A DNA stretch of 50,689 bases from Haloarcula sp. DT43 (GCF_037078405.1 NZ_JAYMGZ010000008.1:1-50689); one strand, 5' to 3'. Counted from the first letter of the stretch, positions 1 to 7,540 are shown. Numbers and translations: made by a program. The notes: generated from the letters alone by a model not told the origin.

Positions 1-70
1 CGGTAGCCGCCGCATTCAAGAAGTCGTCTACCGAAGCTACGTCTTGCAGGGCGTTGGTACTGCTGGACAC
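1..70 (-). CDS. Partial transposase N-terminus (IS copy, runs off the left edge)
   Basis: On the minus strand a GTG at 70-68 opens a frame reading VSSSTNALQDVASVDDFLNA and continuing off the edge. The pattern with FLNAAAT resembles the N-terminus of haloarchaeal IS5-type ISH transposases, which usually continue into a DDE domain of about 300 aa. This family assignment is from memory. Only 23 codons are present, so neither activity nor exact family can be judged. The identical frame occurs at the right edge. Confidence 0.6.
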   Translation of the reverse strand, partial: MSSSTNALQDVASVDDFLNAAAT

Positions 71-119
71 AGTTTCCAAACCCTGCGGCCTCCCTTGGGA
101 GGCTTTCTATGACACGCTC
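1..119 (-). mobile_element. Left IS copy, outer end only (inverted with respect to the right end)
   Basis: These 119 bases are the exact reverse complement of 50571-50689. Identity stops abruptly at 119/120, as expected at the edge of a mobile element; read outward, the element would begin with gagcgtgtcatagaaagcc. The start of a transposase-like reading frame lies inside (minus strand, 70 down to 1). The insertion lies 21 bp upstream of the recombinase start at 141 and may have cut off that gene's original promoter. A repeat of this length at both contig ends could equal an assembler k-mer size, so the IS very likely continues beyond the window. Confidence 0.8.
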
Positions 120-140
120 AACGGAAAAAAAGTAATCGTA

Positions 141-737
141 ATGCGAATTGAATCGACCGCTGGAAACGAACACAAAGTCTGGCTCACGGACAGTGAGATC
201 GAGGACCTCCGCCGAGCCACCAACAGCCAACGCGACGACATCATCATTCAACTCGGGGCGTTCGTCGGCCTGCGGGCATTCGAGATCCCACAGGTCCGCC
301 CTGCCGATGTGAAAGAAACCGAGAGCGGCCAGTACCGGCTGCGTGTGCAGGCCGGGAAGGACACCAGCGGGAACGGTGGGAAGCCTCGCGACGCCTACCT
401 CCCAGACAACGTCGAGCGCGATCTCCAGCGCTTCCAGAACGAACACAACATCGCACCCAAGGACCCCTACATCGACCTGTCGCAACCGGGCGTCCGGGCC
501 GTGGTTCGGCGGACAGCTACGCGGGCAGCTGAGGCGACTGGCGACGAAGACTTCGAGAAGGTGAGTACGCACGACCTTCGCCGCCGCTTCGCCCAGCGGC
601 TGCTGGTCGACGAACAGATGAACCCACGCGTAGTCATGGCCGTTGGCGGGTGGGATAGCTTCGCCGCGATAGAACCCTACCTGAACGCGCCCAGCGAAGA
701 CGTGATTGACGAGGCGTTTGCGGGAGCTGACCTCTGA
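141..737 (+). CDS. Short tyrosine recombinase / integrase
   Basis: A 198-aa catalytic-domain-only tyrosine recombinase. Catalytic residues are visible in order: Arg in GLRAFEI (about residue 44), Lys in GKDTSGNGGKPRD, His-x-x-Arg in THDLRRRF (about 143), Trp in the GGWDS position usually held by His or Trp, and the nucleophile Tyr in EPYLN (about 178). The separate N-terminal core-binding domain of full-length integrases is absent. I chose the ATG at 141 because an upstream start at 54 would lie inside the IS end and read through its inverted sequence. The TumE-like gene pair follows convergently. It may serve plasmid resolution or element integration; the sequence does not tell which. Confidence 0.82.
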   Translation: MRIESTAGNEHKVWLTDSEIEDLRRATNSQRDDIIIQLGAFVGLRAFEIPQVRPADVKETESGQYRLRVQAGKDTSGNGGKPRDAYLPDNVERDLQRFQNEHNIAPKDPYIDLSQPGVRAVVRRTATRAAEATGDEDFEKVSTHDLRRRFAQRLLVDEQMNPRVVMAVGGWDSFAAIEPYLNAPSEDVIDEAFAGADL

Positions 738-748
738 CTCAAGGAAGA

Positions 749-1153
749 TTACGGTGCAACAGCGCCGGTATTCTCGTTCGATCCAGGAAATGGAATATCG
801 ATTTCGAGACCATCATACGCTAGCAGTGGCTTCTTCGCCTGGCCCGACCCGCCGGGTTCAAACTCAATAACGCCGATATCTTCCAGTTCGGAGAGGTTCC
901 GGTGGACCTGCTTGTAATCACGGTCGACCAGGTCAGCAGCCTCGCGGATGCTCGCTGGTTCATGCTCGGATATCGCCTCCAACAACTCCAGATTCTTCGG
1001 ACTGAGCAGTCGGCTAAGTTCTGTGTACGAGTCGAAGTTCAGCACCGGCTGTGCCTCATCAAGATCTGCACCGTCCTGGGCGGCCTTGATTCGGTTACGA
1101 GTGCGCTGCTTGAGATGCTCGCTATTTCCGACGGTGACTTTGAGTGTGGCCAT
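749..1153 (-). CDS. HTH antitoxin-like protein (HVO_A0114-like)
   Basis: A 134-aa protein starting MATLKVTVGNSEHLKQRTRN. The C-terminal half is a winged helix with segments NLELLEAISEHEPASIREAA and DYKQVHRNLSELEDIGVIEF. This resembles the haloarchaeal HVO_A0114-type putative DNA-binding proteins often found next to TumE-like toxins. I set the start at ATG 1153 because a strong Shine-Dalgarno (aggaggg) sits about 6 nt upstream. The gene follows the toxin-like gene by 23 bp, so the two form one minus-strand operon, and the antitoxin probably represses it through the repeat at 1505-1524 (inference). Confidence 0.75.
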   Translation of the reverse strand: MATLKVTVGNSEHLKQRTRNRIKAAQDGADLDEAQPVLNFDSYTELSRLLSPKNLELLEAISEHEPASIREAADLVDRDYKQVHRNLSELEDIGVIEFEPGGSGQAKKPLLAYDGLEIDIPFPGSNENTGAVAP

Positions 1154-1176
1154 GGTGTATCCCTCCTGGTTGCGTC

Positions 1177-1482
1177 CTACGATGACCAGTTCCACGAGAC
1201 AGGCGATAGCTCGTTGGCCTCCGCCTTGAAGCGGTCGTAGAGCGTGAGCATCCCTGGAAACTCGATGTATTCAACATCGTCATTGATGTGGCGCTCGTGC
1301 CCTTGTGTCCGTTCGTGAGCGTTGTCGTATCGGAGGATCGTGTCTCCGCCGACCTCTCCAAGATGGAGACTGTAATCCCATCCACACGGGTATTGCTCAT
1401 CGTCCGTCTGTCGGATGGTCACAGCAACGACGTAACCGTCTTTGACATCCCTCCAGTCTTCGATGGTAGTGTAGGACGCCAT
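1177..1482 (-). CDS. TumE-like toxin (DUF6516 family)
   Basis: A 101-aa protein with the typical core of TumE/DUF6516 toxins: a hydrophilic N-terminus, the stretch PCGWDYSLHLGEVGGDTILR, then YDNAHERTQGHERHIND and a C-terminal YDRFKAEANEL helix. The conserved RYDNAH and GHERH residues are the family signature as I recall it. Toxin-first order followed by an HTH antitoxin matches known pairs. Its target is not evident from sequence. Upstream lies a short inverted repeat that could be the operator. Confidence 0.7.
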   Translation of the reverse strand: MASYTTIEDWRDVKDGYVVAVTIRQTDDEQYPCGWDYSLHLGEVGGDTILRYDNAHERTQGHERHINDDVEYIEFPGMLTLYDRFKAEANELSPVSWNWSS

Positions 1483-1504
1483 CCGCTACCCTATGTTATT
1501 GCCT

Positions 1505-1524
1505 CCATAGCCATAAGCCTATGG
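1505..1524. promoter_or_regulatory. Inverted repeat upstream of the TumE-like operon
   Basis: ccatag (1505-1510) and ctatgg (1519-1524) form a perfect 6-bp inverted repeat with an 8-bp spacer, 22 bp upstream of the toxin start on the minus strand. Position and symmetry fit an operator for the HTH antitoxin. This is inference; no promoter was mapped. Confidence 0.4.
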
Positions 1525-2235
1525 ACCATACCACACAGTACTCATGTCTTGTCTGGAATTCCGCGCGCGCGAAAAATTATGGCCAGACGCCGCGAAATCG
1601 GCGCGAGGACCTGTTTCCGTCGGTCCGACCCCCTGGGTTCGTCTTCAAGGTTTGATAGGTTTCAGCGAAGCACTGACTCGGGTTGGACTAGTCCCACAGC
1701 GCTGGAGTCGGCAGGGTCGGACGTTGGTATGAAGCCGACGGAGGTGCCGGCCGTCAGATCATCTCCGATTACCACCGGTCCACTACTGGCTTCCAGAATG
1801 GGGCACGAAATCCCAGTTCCTGTGGGTCGTGTACCTCTGGTATGATCACATCATTCGCGGGGGGTTGACTCGAGACGCCTCGACAGCACCCATCAACTCA
1901 TCTGCTGACTCTTTCACTGGCATGATCCCTATTGGATATCGTGTCTGCAGTCTCTAGGTTCGTCCGTCAATCGTAGTATTGAGACATGAGTTAGTCACCG
2001 CTATCACAAGCACGCCCCGACCAGACTGGAGCCACTCAATTGGGGTAACAGGGGGTCCCCCCTTCCGTTCCTGTTCCAGATACGCGCGCGCACCGAACGG
2101 ACATTTTTGTCCGTGCCAGAGTGAAAGTGGTCCAGCAGCGGCACTCACCCCCAATTGCCGTCCATAATCTCGCCGGGACTATCGGGTGTCAATCACGGGA
2201 CTGCCAACGGTCAGGCGAAAAATCAGCTGGTGCCA
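1525..2235. other. Non-coding or decayed stretch with hairpins
   Basis: I find no convincing gene in these 711 bp; the open frames are short and show no domain. It contains a perfect 7-bp hairpin with a TTTT loop (acggaca 2097-2103, tgtccgt 2108-2114) and a G5/C6 inverted run near 2050-2060. It may be old element debris between the toxin-antitoxin pair and the zinc-ribbon gene. Confidence 0.4.
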
Positions 2236-2580
2236 TTACTCGGCGACCAGGGCGGCAAACGCATCGTCGCAATGATCGGTCGTCGAGTCCTGTATGGTCG
2301 GCAGCTGCTCACGCATCTCCTCGAGTGTGAGGCGATCTTCGTCGGCCTTAGTGTCGGACTCTGTCTCGTGGAAGACAGCCTTGACTGGTTCGTCGACGTC
2401 AGGGCGGTGAACCAGCGGCGTCCCGTCTCGATCTGCGTCGACGGCGGCGCCGTTCGCAATAGCGCCCTGCGTCGAACAGTTCCGACAGGCATGGACTTCG
2501 GTTTCTTCGTTTCCGAACACACGGGCGTACTGTGCGTCGACGTGGGCTCCGCAGTTCTGGCAGGTCACGGCCGATACCAT
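2236..2580 (-). CDS. Zinc-ribbon protein (DUF7563-like)
   Basis: A 114-aa protein. The N-terminus carries a zinc ribbon with CQNCG (residues 7-11) and CRNC (32-35) around an ARVFGNEETEVHAC segment, which matches small haloarchaeal DUF7563 proteins. The rest is acidic and low in recognisable structure. Unusually, an extra tail of about 70 residues follows the ribbon, whereas family members are mostly short. It is divergent from the AbrB-like gene at 2730, with a long inverted repeat between them. Confidence 0.65.
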   Translation of the reverse strand: MVSAVTCQNCGAHVDAQYARVFGNEETEVHACRNCSTQGAIANGAAVDADRDGTPLVHRPDVDEPVKAVFHETESDTKADEDRLTLEEMREQLPTIQDSTTDHCDDAFAALVAE

Positions 2581-2616
2581 GGGTCAGCGTGAGATGGGAT
2601 CGCTAGTAAAACACGA

Positions 2617-2658
2617 GCCCATTGTGACACCTGTCAGTGTAGTGGTGTCAAAATGGGC
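2617..2658. promoter_or_regulatory. Long imperfect inverted repeat between divergent genes
   Basis: Left arm gcccattgtgacacc (2617-2631) and right arm ggtgtcaaaatgggc (2644-2658) pair at 14 of 15 positions across a 12-bp spacer. It lies 37 bp upstream of the zinc-ribbon start and 72 bp upstream of the AbrB-like start. It is probably a shared operator, perhaps for the AbrB-like product itself (inference). Confidence 0.55.
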
Positions 2659-2729
2659 TATGTTTTTACGCTGGATTCCACCGAACGGCAAGAGTGTAGC
2701 CATCAACTGACGATGGCGGTGACAGACAC

Positions 2730-2984
2730 ATGCCAAATATCAACAAGCTCTCCGTCCGCGGCGGTTCTGGTATGGTGACGATTCCGAAAGACGAACTCGA
2801 GATGTGTGGCCTGCTGGCTGAGGATGGGACCCCAGATACCGACGTTCAGTTGCTCGTGAAGATGGAACGCCCTGGTGAGTGGCGGATTTCTGTCCTCGAC
2901 GAGTCCTGTGTCGACGATTCGTGGTACACTGGCGACACCCCCGAGACCGGTGTCCAGGTCGGCGCTGGTGGCGGGAAACAGTAG
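2730..2984 (+). CDS. Small AbrB/SpoVT-like DNA-binding protein
   Basis: An 84-aa protein beginning MPNINKLSVRGGSGMVTIPK. The RGGSGMVTIPKDELEMCGLL segment resembles the swapped-hairpin AbrB fold of archaeal transcription factors and antitoxins, in which a VTIPK-type strand is typical. The second half (PGEWRISVLDESCVDDSW) is not recognised. No toxin-like gene follows directly, so it is more likely a stand-alone regulator. The repeat at 2617-2658 lies in its upstream region. Confidence 0.5.
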   Translation: MPNINKLSVRGGSGMVTIPKDELEMCGLLAEDGTPDTDVQLLVKMERPGEWRISVLDESCVDDSWYTGDTPETGVQVGAGGGKQ

Positions 2985-3196
2985 TAGTGAAGGACAGTCA
3001 AGAACGCACCACCCATCGGGAATCACCACCGAAGGAGCATCAAGCGTCTATACAGCAGAACACCTATCCACGGCCCTGGTGTGATATCTTCGAGTTTGCG
3101 ATGAGATCTCAAAGTGTCCATACGCCAACAACCCTATAGTACAATCTCGGCTTGGTCGTACAGGTGGTTTTCTACCCGTTCAAGCACTATCGGTAA

Positions 3197-3472
3197 TCAC
3201 TCTCCAGTTGTGGTTACACGGGACGACAGAGGCAGTTCTACAGTCAGACAGTATGTAGCGATGACCAGTCCCGTCAGTGATTGCCTGCTCACTTCATAGA
3301 TTCCTGCCCATGGATCAAGAACGAATCCGTTGGCTCGCAACACGAGGCCGAACCAAGCCAGCAGCGGCGTTGCAATTACGAGGAAAGAGAAAACAGCGGT
3401 ACGAGTCGAGCGTTTCAACACATTTCCGGGGAAGATACCTATTTTGTCATTCCACAGTCTTACGATTGACAT
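3197..3472 (-). CDS. Possible small membrane protein
   Basis: A 91-aa frame with two hydrophobic segments, around TAVFSFLVIATPLLAWFGLV and SLTGLVIATYCLTVELPL. Base use is more AT-rich than the copper genes, like the neighbouring lipoprotein gene. No family is recognised and there is no clear ribosome binding site. It may be real but could be chance. Confidence 0.3.
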   Translation of the reverse strand: MSIVRLWNDKIGIFPGNVLKRSTRTAVFSFLVIATPLLAWFGLVLRANGFVLDPWAGIYEVSRQSLTGLVIATYCLTVELPLSSRVTTTGE

Positions 3473-3595
3473 CGATATTTTCTCTCCGACCGCATCGACT
3501 TTCTTAGAGTACGGTACCCACGTTGATTTGACGATAATGGGCCATTCGTAGGAATCTCAGGTCGAAACCACCCTTCCAGTTCCGCGCTGTATCAG

Positions 3596-4774
3596 CTATG
3601 AGCCTGAATTTTGATCCGTGGAAATTTCGAAACCTGACACACTGCTCCCGTCTCCTACAATGACATGGTTACCGGTCGCAGCGATATTCTCTATGCTATT
3701 CTCTGCGAGTAGCTGTTCAGACAGGATGCTACCGTCCTCGATATCTACCGCAATTAGTGTTCCATCATCTAGTGGTATCCAAGCACTCCCACGGTGAACG
3801 GCAAACCTGCCTGCTGGCTCTGTTGAGAGACTAAGGCTCCACTCTGACTCTTCAGTATCCGTATTAATCCGAACAAAGTCGAGGTCGGTAAGCACATACA
3901 CTGAGTTGTCTCCATCGTAGATGCTGCTCTCCACTGTGGATAGTCGGTCAAGCGACCAGTCGCTCCCACCTGACGAAAGCGACATCGCCTCAAACCCGGC
4001 GAAGATAGTATAATACAACCAATCACCATCGGCGGATATGTGGATATCCGTAGGTGGATAATTCGAGATCTGTTCAAACCCTTCACCAGTGTCTGTATCA
4101 ACAGTATACAGGTTGCTCGTTGTTCCGATATAGGCGACTTCCTCAACAGATTCAACGTCAATAATCGGATCTGTAATCGACTCAGAGATGGTCCACTCAA
4201 CAGACCCATCCTCTGCATTCACACCTCGAAGAACAGTGGCATGATAATCAGATGTGCATACCACAATCCCGCCCGATGTGACTGTCTGGGGGATGAGTAA
4301 GGCATCATCAACAGTCTGTGAAAATTCCACGTCTCCGGTTGCCCGACTGAGTTTGTGCAGGGCTTGGCCCGTATTGGCAAACACATACTCTGAATCAAAC
4401 GCTATCCCCGGTATGTAATCTTCATTCGCCTCTTCGTCGCTCGTGTAGCTCCACTCCGAATCTCCTGTTGCAGGGTTTATCTGGTCAATCGATGTGGGAT
4501 TACTAACGTACACTTCTCCTTCAGCAGTGGTTATTCGACTCTCAATAGCAGCAATTTCGTCTCGAGACCATTGCAAGGATAGGTCGGTCGCCCCCGAGGT
4601 ATCTCCTTCCTCTTCTGTCTCGGTTTCACTCTCTGGCGTGGAAGTGTCCGTCTCTGTTTCTACAGATTGGCCAGTTCCGGTCGGTCTGTTTTCATTCGAT
4701 GCCGCAAGTCGAAGACACCCGCTACTCAGAAGAACAGTACCTATAGTTACAAGGGCAGACCGTCTAGTAGCCAT
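3596..4774 (-). CDS. Tat-exported lipoprotein with PQQ-like beta-propeller repeats
   Basis: A 392-aa protein. The N-terminus has twin arginines (ATRRSALV), a hydrophobic stretch and the lipobox LLSSGC, so it should be Tat-exported and lipid-anchored on the outer membrane face. A Thr/Glu-rich linker (residues 35-65) follows. The remainder is a series of short beta-blade repeats with motifs such as INPATGDSEWSY, LSRATGDVEF and VNAEDGSVEWTI, typical of PQQ-like/BamB-type propellers. A substrate is not predictable; these often act as scaffolds or binding proteins. It starts at ATG 4774 with a TATA-like box about 20-30 nt upstream. It stands alone, with IS debris upstream. Confidence 0.85.
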   Translation of the reverse strand: MATRRSALVTIGTVLLSSGCLRLAASNENRPTGTGQSVETETDTSTPESETETEEEGDTSGATDLSLQWSRDEIAAIESRITTAEGEVYVSNPTSIDQINPATGDSEWSYTSDEEANEDYIPGIAFDSEYVFANTGQALHKLSRATGDVEFSQTVDDALLIPQTVTSGGIVVCTSDYHATVLRGVNAEDGSVEWTISESITDPIIDVESVEEVAYIGTTSNLYTVDTDTGEGFEQISNYPPTDIHISADGDWLYYTIFAGFEAMSLSSGGSDWSLDRLSTVESSIYDGDNSVYVLTDLDFVRINTDTEESEWSLSLSTEPAGRFAVHRGSAWIPLDDGTLIAVDIEDGSILSEQLLAENSIENIAATGNHVIVGDGSSVSGFEISTDQNSGS

Positions 4775-4788
4775 ATTGTAGCTTTCAA

Positions 4789-4803
4789 ATTCCCATTATT
4801 ATA
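4789..4803 (-). promoter_or_regulatory. TATA-like box for the PQQ lipoprotein gene
   Basis: On the minus strand the sequence aaaagtatataataa sits about 20-30 nt upstream of the ATG at 4774. This spacing fits a haloarchaeal promoter with a leaderless or near-leaderless transcript. Confidence 0.5.
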
Positions 4804-4820
4804 TACTTTTGACTATACCG

Positions 4821-4890
4821 GCCTTGTTGAAACCTTCAAACGGTGATCGGTTTCAGGCAGCATGCTGCATACACAGCGCGAATCTTGCAA
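4821..4890 (+). mobile_element. IS-end or MITE-like remnant (copy A)
   Basis: This stretch starts ggccttgttgaaacc and aligns by eye over about 65 bases with the reverse complement of 41305-41371; the shared blocks include ggtgat.ggtttc and acagcgcg. A third, more diverged relative lies at 11286-11339. Shared sharp ends and lack of coding sequence suggest remnants of one IS family. Down to 5096 I see no gene. Confidence 0.5.
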
Positions 4891-5096
4891 GGTCGCTGAT
4901 CGCGGATGGAGCGGTAGATAGACCCGCATCTTTACCTCTCGTGGTGGCAAAACCGAGATCATCGTCCCACACCGACGGTGGATGCGTCTTTTTGGAAATT
5001 CGTGCAGTATCGTGTCGAGTTCGCTTTCGAGCTAGACGTCCCCTGAATTACGGGGACTCGGGCACGATTCCACAACTCCTCGACCCACTACGATCA

Positions 5097-5705
5097 CTAC
5101 GGAACGACGAACGCTTCCTCGAGCTCCATGTACGGGTGCCCGTACCCGCAGTATTCGAGGCAACTGACCGTGTAGTCACCCCGCTGGGACGCCCGTATGC
5201 CGGTGACTGTTGGTTGGGTGGCGAATCGTGGGAGTGGGATTGGGTGAAGCATCATCCCGCCGCCCATAGGCCCTCGCATGTGATTCCATCCCGAGGGCAT
5301 CACCGCGAGGCTGTGATTCGGATATTGCTCGTTGGCTTCCTCGAGTGCGTCGTGCATCGAACCCGAGGGTGGCGATGGGATGCGGGCTTCGTTCCGCTCT
5401 TCGAGTTCCTCGTGGTCTGGCACCGCGTCCTCTACCGCTTGAGGCAGCTGTGAGATCGCGTCTCCGGCGCTGGTATTGAAGCCGACCAGTCGAACGCTCG
5501 TGTCCGGATCGAGGACCAGTTGTTCGTGTTCGGTTCCGTCCTCGTCAAGGAGGACGAACCCCCAATGGTAAGCGCCGAGGTAGACCGACCGGTCCGGGGC
5601 GCCACCTCCCCCCGGGAAGCCCGTCCCGACACAGCCAGCTGTGCCGATTAGGCCGGCGCTTGCTGCGAGAATCGACAGGAACTGTCGGCGTGGCACCTGA
5701 GTCAT
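5097..5705 (-). CDS. CuA-domain lipoprotein (cytochrome c oxidase subunit II-like cupredoxin)
   Basis: A 202-aa Tat lipoprotein (PRRQFLSILAASAGLIGTAGC, lipobox TAGC). The C-terminus carries CLEYCGYGHPYM, an exact C-x-E-x-C-x3-H-x2-M binuclear copper (CuA) site, and an upstream His in MLHPIPLPRF could be the remaining ligand. It lacks the two N-terminal membrane hairpin helices of a respiratory subunit II and has no oxidase subunit I nearby. A His/Met-rich segment (around HMRGPMGGGMMLHP) precedes the core. It is more likely a surface copper-binding or electron-transfer protein of the copper cassette than an oxidase subunit. The SHOCT gene lies 12 bp upstream, suggesting one operon. Start at ATG 5705. 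Confidence 0.75.
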   Translation of the reverse strand: MTQVPRRQFLSILAASAGLIGTAGCVGTGFPGGGGAPDRSVYLGAYHWGFVLLDEDGTEHEQLVLDPDTSVRLVGFNTSAGDAISQLPQAVEDAVPDHEELEERNEARIPSPPSGSMHDALEEANEQYPNHSLAVMPSGWNHMRGPMGGGMMLHPIPLPRFATQPTVTGIRASQRGDYTVSCLEYCGYGHPYMELEEAFVVP

Positions 5706-5717
5706 CACGTCCGCCTG

Positions 5718-6074
5718 TCACTCCCCGTCGAGTTTCGATCGGCGCTGTTCGTACTCCTCTTCGGATATGTCGCCCCGAGCGTACGCGATTCGGAGTTCCT
5801 CGAGGGCGGGGTCAGCGGTTAGTCCACCGCCTCCCGACAACCACCGGTAGACGAGGTAGCCGCCGCCGATGAGGATGACCAGCCAGAATAGCATCATGCC
5901 GAAGCCCCAGGTCCAGGAGCCACCGTACATACCATATCCCCCCATCATCCCGCCGCCCCACATCCCCATGAGCGGGAACGCCAACACCATCATCAGCATC
6001 GGCCCGAGGACGAGGATGGCGAGGACGACGAGTATGAGCTTGACCGTGCCGTCAGTCGTGCGTAGATTAGACAT
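5718..6074 (-). CDS. SHOCT-domain membrane protein
   Basis: A 118-aa protein with two predicted membrane helices (about residues 11-36 and 55-78) separated by a Gly/Met-rich loop (MWGGGMMGGYGMYGG). It ends in a SHOCT domain, DPALEELRIAYARGDISEEE followed by YEQRRSKL. SHOCT is a short C-terminal module that often accompanies membrane or oligomerising proteins. The Met-rich loop next to copper genes may bind Cu(I) (inference). It is co-oriented with, and 12 bp upstream of, the CuA-like gene. Confidence 0.8.
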   Translation of the reverse strand: MSNLRTTDGTVKLILVVLAILVLGPMLMMVLAFPLMGMWGGGMMGGYGMYGGSWTWGFGMMLFWLVILIGGGYLVYRWLSGGGGLTADPALEELRIAYARGDISEEEYEQRRSKLDGE

Positions 6075-6218
6075 TATTATTATTGAATCGTTTGTATTTC
6101 TGCGTCTATAAGCCTATGCAATGGGGAAGCGACCTCAATCACGGGTCGATCGGTTCTGGCGTCGTCAAACTTCGCTGTGGGTCTCTTCTTCGTGGTGGCC
6201 CTCTTCAGTGCTGGTACT

Positions 6219-7052
6219 CTACTCGTGGTGGCCGTCTTCTTCGGTGTGGGTCTCTTCTTCGTGGTGGCCTTCCTCAGTGGTGGTCCCTTCTTCGTGATGG
6301 CCCTCTTCTTCCTCGTGATGCCCCGCTTCAGTAGTGGTGCCTTCCTCGTGATGACTCTCTTCCTCTGCGTGGTGGCCCTCTTCCGTACTGCCGCCGTCTT
6401 CGTGGTTGCCCCCGCTCAGTATCTCTCGGCACATCCCGTTGAGTTCTTCGAGCTTCGCGTGGACTTCTTCGGGCTTGTCTTCCGGCATCGTCTGGAGCGC
6501 CGGCTGGTCCTCGAGGTGTGGCTCCCCGACGATGACGGTAGCGATCATCCCGAACGACTCGTGGGGCGTACAGAGGTAGTGGTAGACGCCCTCGGTCTCG
6601 AACGTGTGCTCGAACGTCTCGCCTTCTTCGGACAGCGTCCCGCTGTCCCAGGCTTCGGTCCCCTCTGGCACGAGTCGCGGCTGGTCGTTGCCCGGGTGAT
6701 ACGCGGTCGCGGTGTGCGTCCCGCTCTCGAGCACCCACGTGACCGTTCCGCCGGGCTCGACCCACGTGACGTGCGGGTTGAAGTGGTACTCGGTCGAGTC
6801 TCCGGTTCGGGCCGTGTTGACCGCCACTTCGCGGGCGGCCTTGGGTTCGCTCACCGTGTCGTGGCCGTGGGCCTCGTCCCCGTGGCCGGCGTGGCTGTCC
6901 CCGCCAGACTCACCGCTCTCTGCGGAAGAGGAGCCGCCGATTTGCTGTTGGTTCGAGCTGCCAGGAGCGGCGGTACACCCGGCCAGTCCAGCAGCGGCCA
7001 GACCGGCGGTTCCTGCGATCAGTTTCCGTCGAGTGAGTCGTGGTTCGGTCAT
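6219..7052 (-). CDS. Halocyanin-like blue copper lipoprotein with His/Glu-rich tail
   Basis: A 277-aa Tat lipoprotein (LTRRKLIAGTAGLAAAGLAGC). A His-containing linker (DSHAGHGDEAHGHD) precedes a cupredoxin domain at residues 75-175, with ligands His in SGTHTATAYH and Cys, His and Met in YLCTPHESFGM, the type 1 copper set. After residue 205 comes a low-complexity tail of HHEE/EEGHHEE/GTTTE repeats (about 70 aa) that could chelate several metal ions. Halocyanins normally carry electrons at the outer membrane face; here the tail and the divergent HTH gene suggest copper sequestration as well. It starts at ATG 7052, divergent from the HTH gene at 7183 across a perfect inverted repeat. Confidence 0.85.
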   Translation of the reverse strand: MTEPRLTRRKLIAGTAGLAAAGLAGCTAAPGSSNQQQIGGSSSAESGESGGDSHAGHGDEAHGHDTVSEPKAAREVAVNTARTGDSTEYHFNPHVTWVEPGGTVTWVLESGTHTATAYHPGNDQPRLVPEGTEAWDSGTLSEEGETFEHTFETEGVYHYLCTPHESFGMIATVIVGEPHLEDQPALQTMPEDKPEEVHAKLEELNGMCREILSGGNHEDGGSTEEGHHAEEESHHEEGTTTEAGHHEEEEGHHEEGTTTEEGHHEEETHTEEDGHHE

Positions 7053-7109
7053 AGTTCAGGTCACCGTACAGTTCGAGATACGAGAGGCAGGGAAATAGGG
7101 GGGAAGCCT

Positions 7110-7130
7110 GTTTTGCACGCCACGCAAAAC
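7110..7130. promoter_or_regulatory. Inverted repeat between halocyanin and HTH genes
   Basis: gttttgc (7110-7116) and gcaaaac (7124-7130) are perfect 7-bp arms with a 7-bp spacer, in the divergent promoter region of the halocyanin gene and the winged-helix regulator. A TATA-like ttgttttaag follows at 7137-7146. Best guess: operator of the HTH protein (inference). Confidence 0.5.
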
Positions 7131-7182
7131 GGTCCTTGTTTTAAGTAGGTTCGAAGAAGTACACGTAGTGCGGGGAACAGCC

Positions 7183-7533
7183 GTGTCAACCGACGACCAC
7201 GCCGACGACCTCCTGGAACTGCTGGGCCAAGAGCGCGTCCGGCAGATCCTGGCCGCGACGAGCCGCGACCCCAAGTCGGCCAAGGAACTCGCCGAGGCGT
7301 GTGACGTCGCCCTCTCGACGATCTATCGCCGGGTCGAGACCATGATCGAGAGCGACCTGCTGGTCGAACGGACACGGATCGAGTCGGACGGCAGTCATCA
7401 CAGCGTCTACGAGGCGAACGTCGACCACCTCGACGTCGACATCGACGACGGAACCATCGACGTCAGCGTCCACGTCCGCGAGGACGCAGCCCAGCGCTTC
7501 TCGCGCATCTGGAGCGACATCCGGGAGAGTTGA
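7183..7533 (+). CDS. ArsR-like winged-helix transcriptional regulator
   Basis: A 116-aa protein starting at GTG 7183 (MSTDDHADDLL); an in-frame GTG at 7168 would add five residues. The winged helix is clear: QERVRQILAATSRDPKSAKE, then AEACDVALSTIYRRVETMIE as recognition region and a wing at LVERTRIESDGSHHSVYEAN. The C-terminus is Asp-rich (DHLDVDIDDGTIDV). It has no obvious Cys metal-sensing pair, so how it would sense copper is unclear. The gene is followed by two DUF7521 genes in the same direction (7 bp gap, then a 4-bp overlap), a common haloarchaeal set. Confidence 0.8.
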   Translation: MSTDDHADDLLELLGQERVRQILAATSRDPKSAKELAEACDVALSTIYRRVETMIESDLLVERTRIESDGSHHSVYEANVDHLDVDIDDGTIDVSVHVREDAAQRFSRIWSDIRES

Positions 7534-7540
7534 ATCAACC

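Noticed and set aside
54-140. Extended N-terminus of the left recombinase
   Set aside because: It is translated from the inverted IS end and lacks recombinase features; ATG 141 is the first sensible start.
4809-5453. Plus-strand frame over the CuA-like gene
   Set aside because: Shadow frame; the minus strand shows a signal peptide and an exact CuA motif.
6177-7148. Long plus-strand frame opposite the halocyanin gene
   Set aside because: Antisense shadow of a GC-rich gene with a repetitive tail; no signal or domain.
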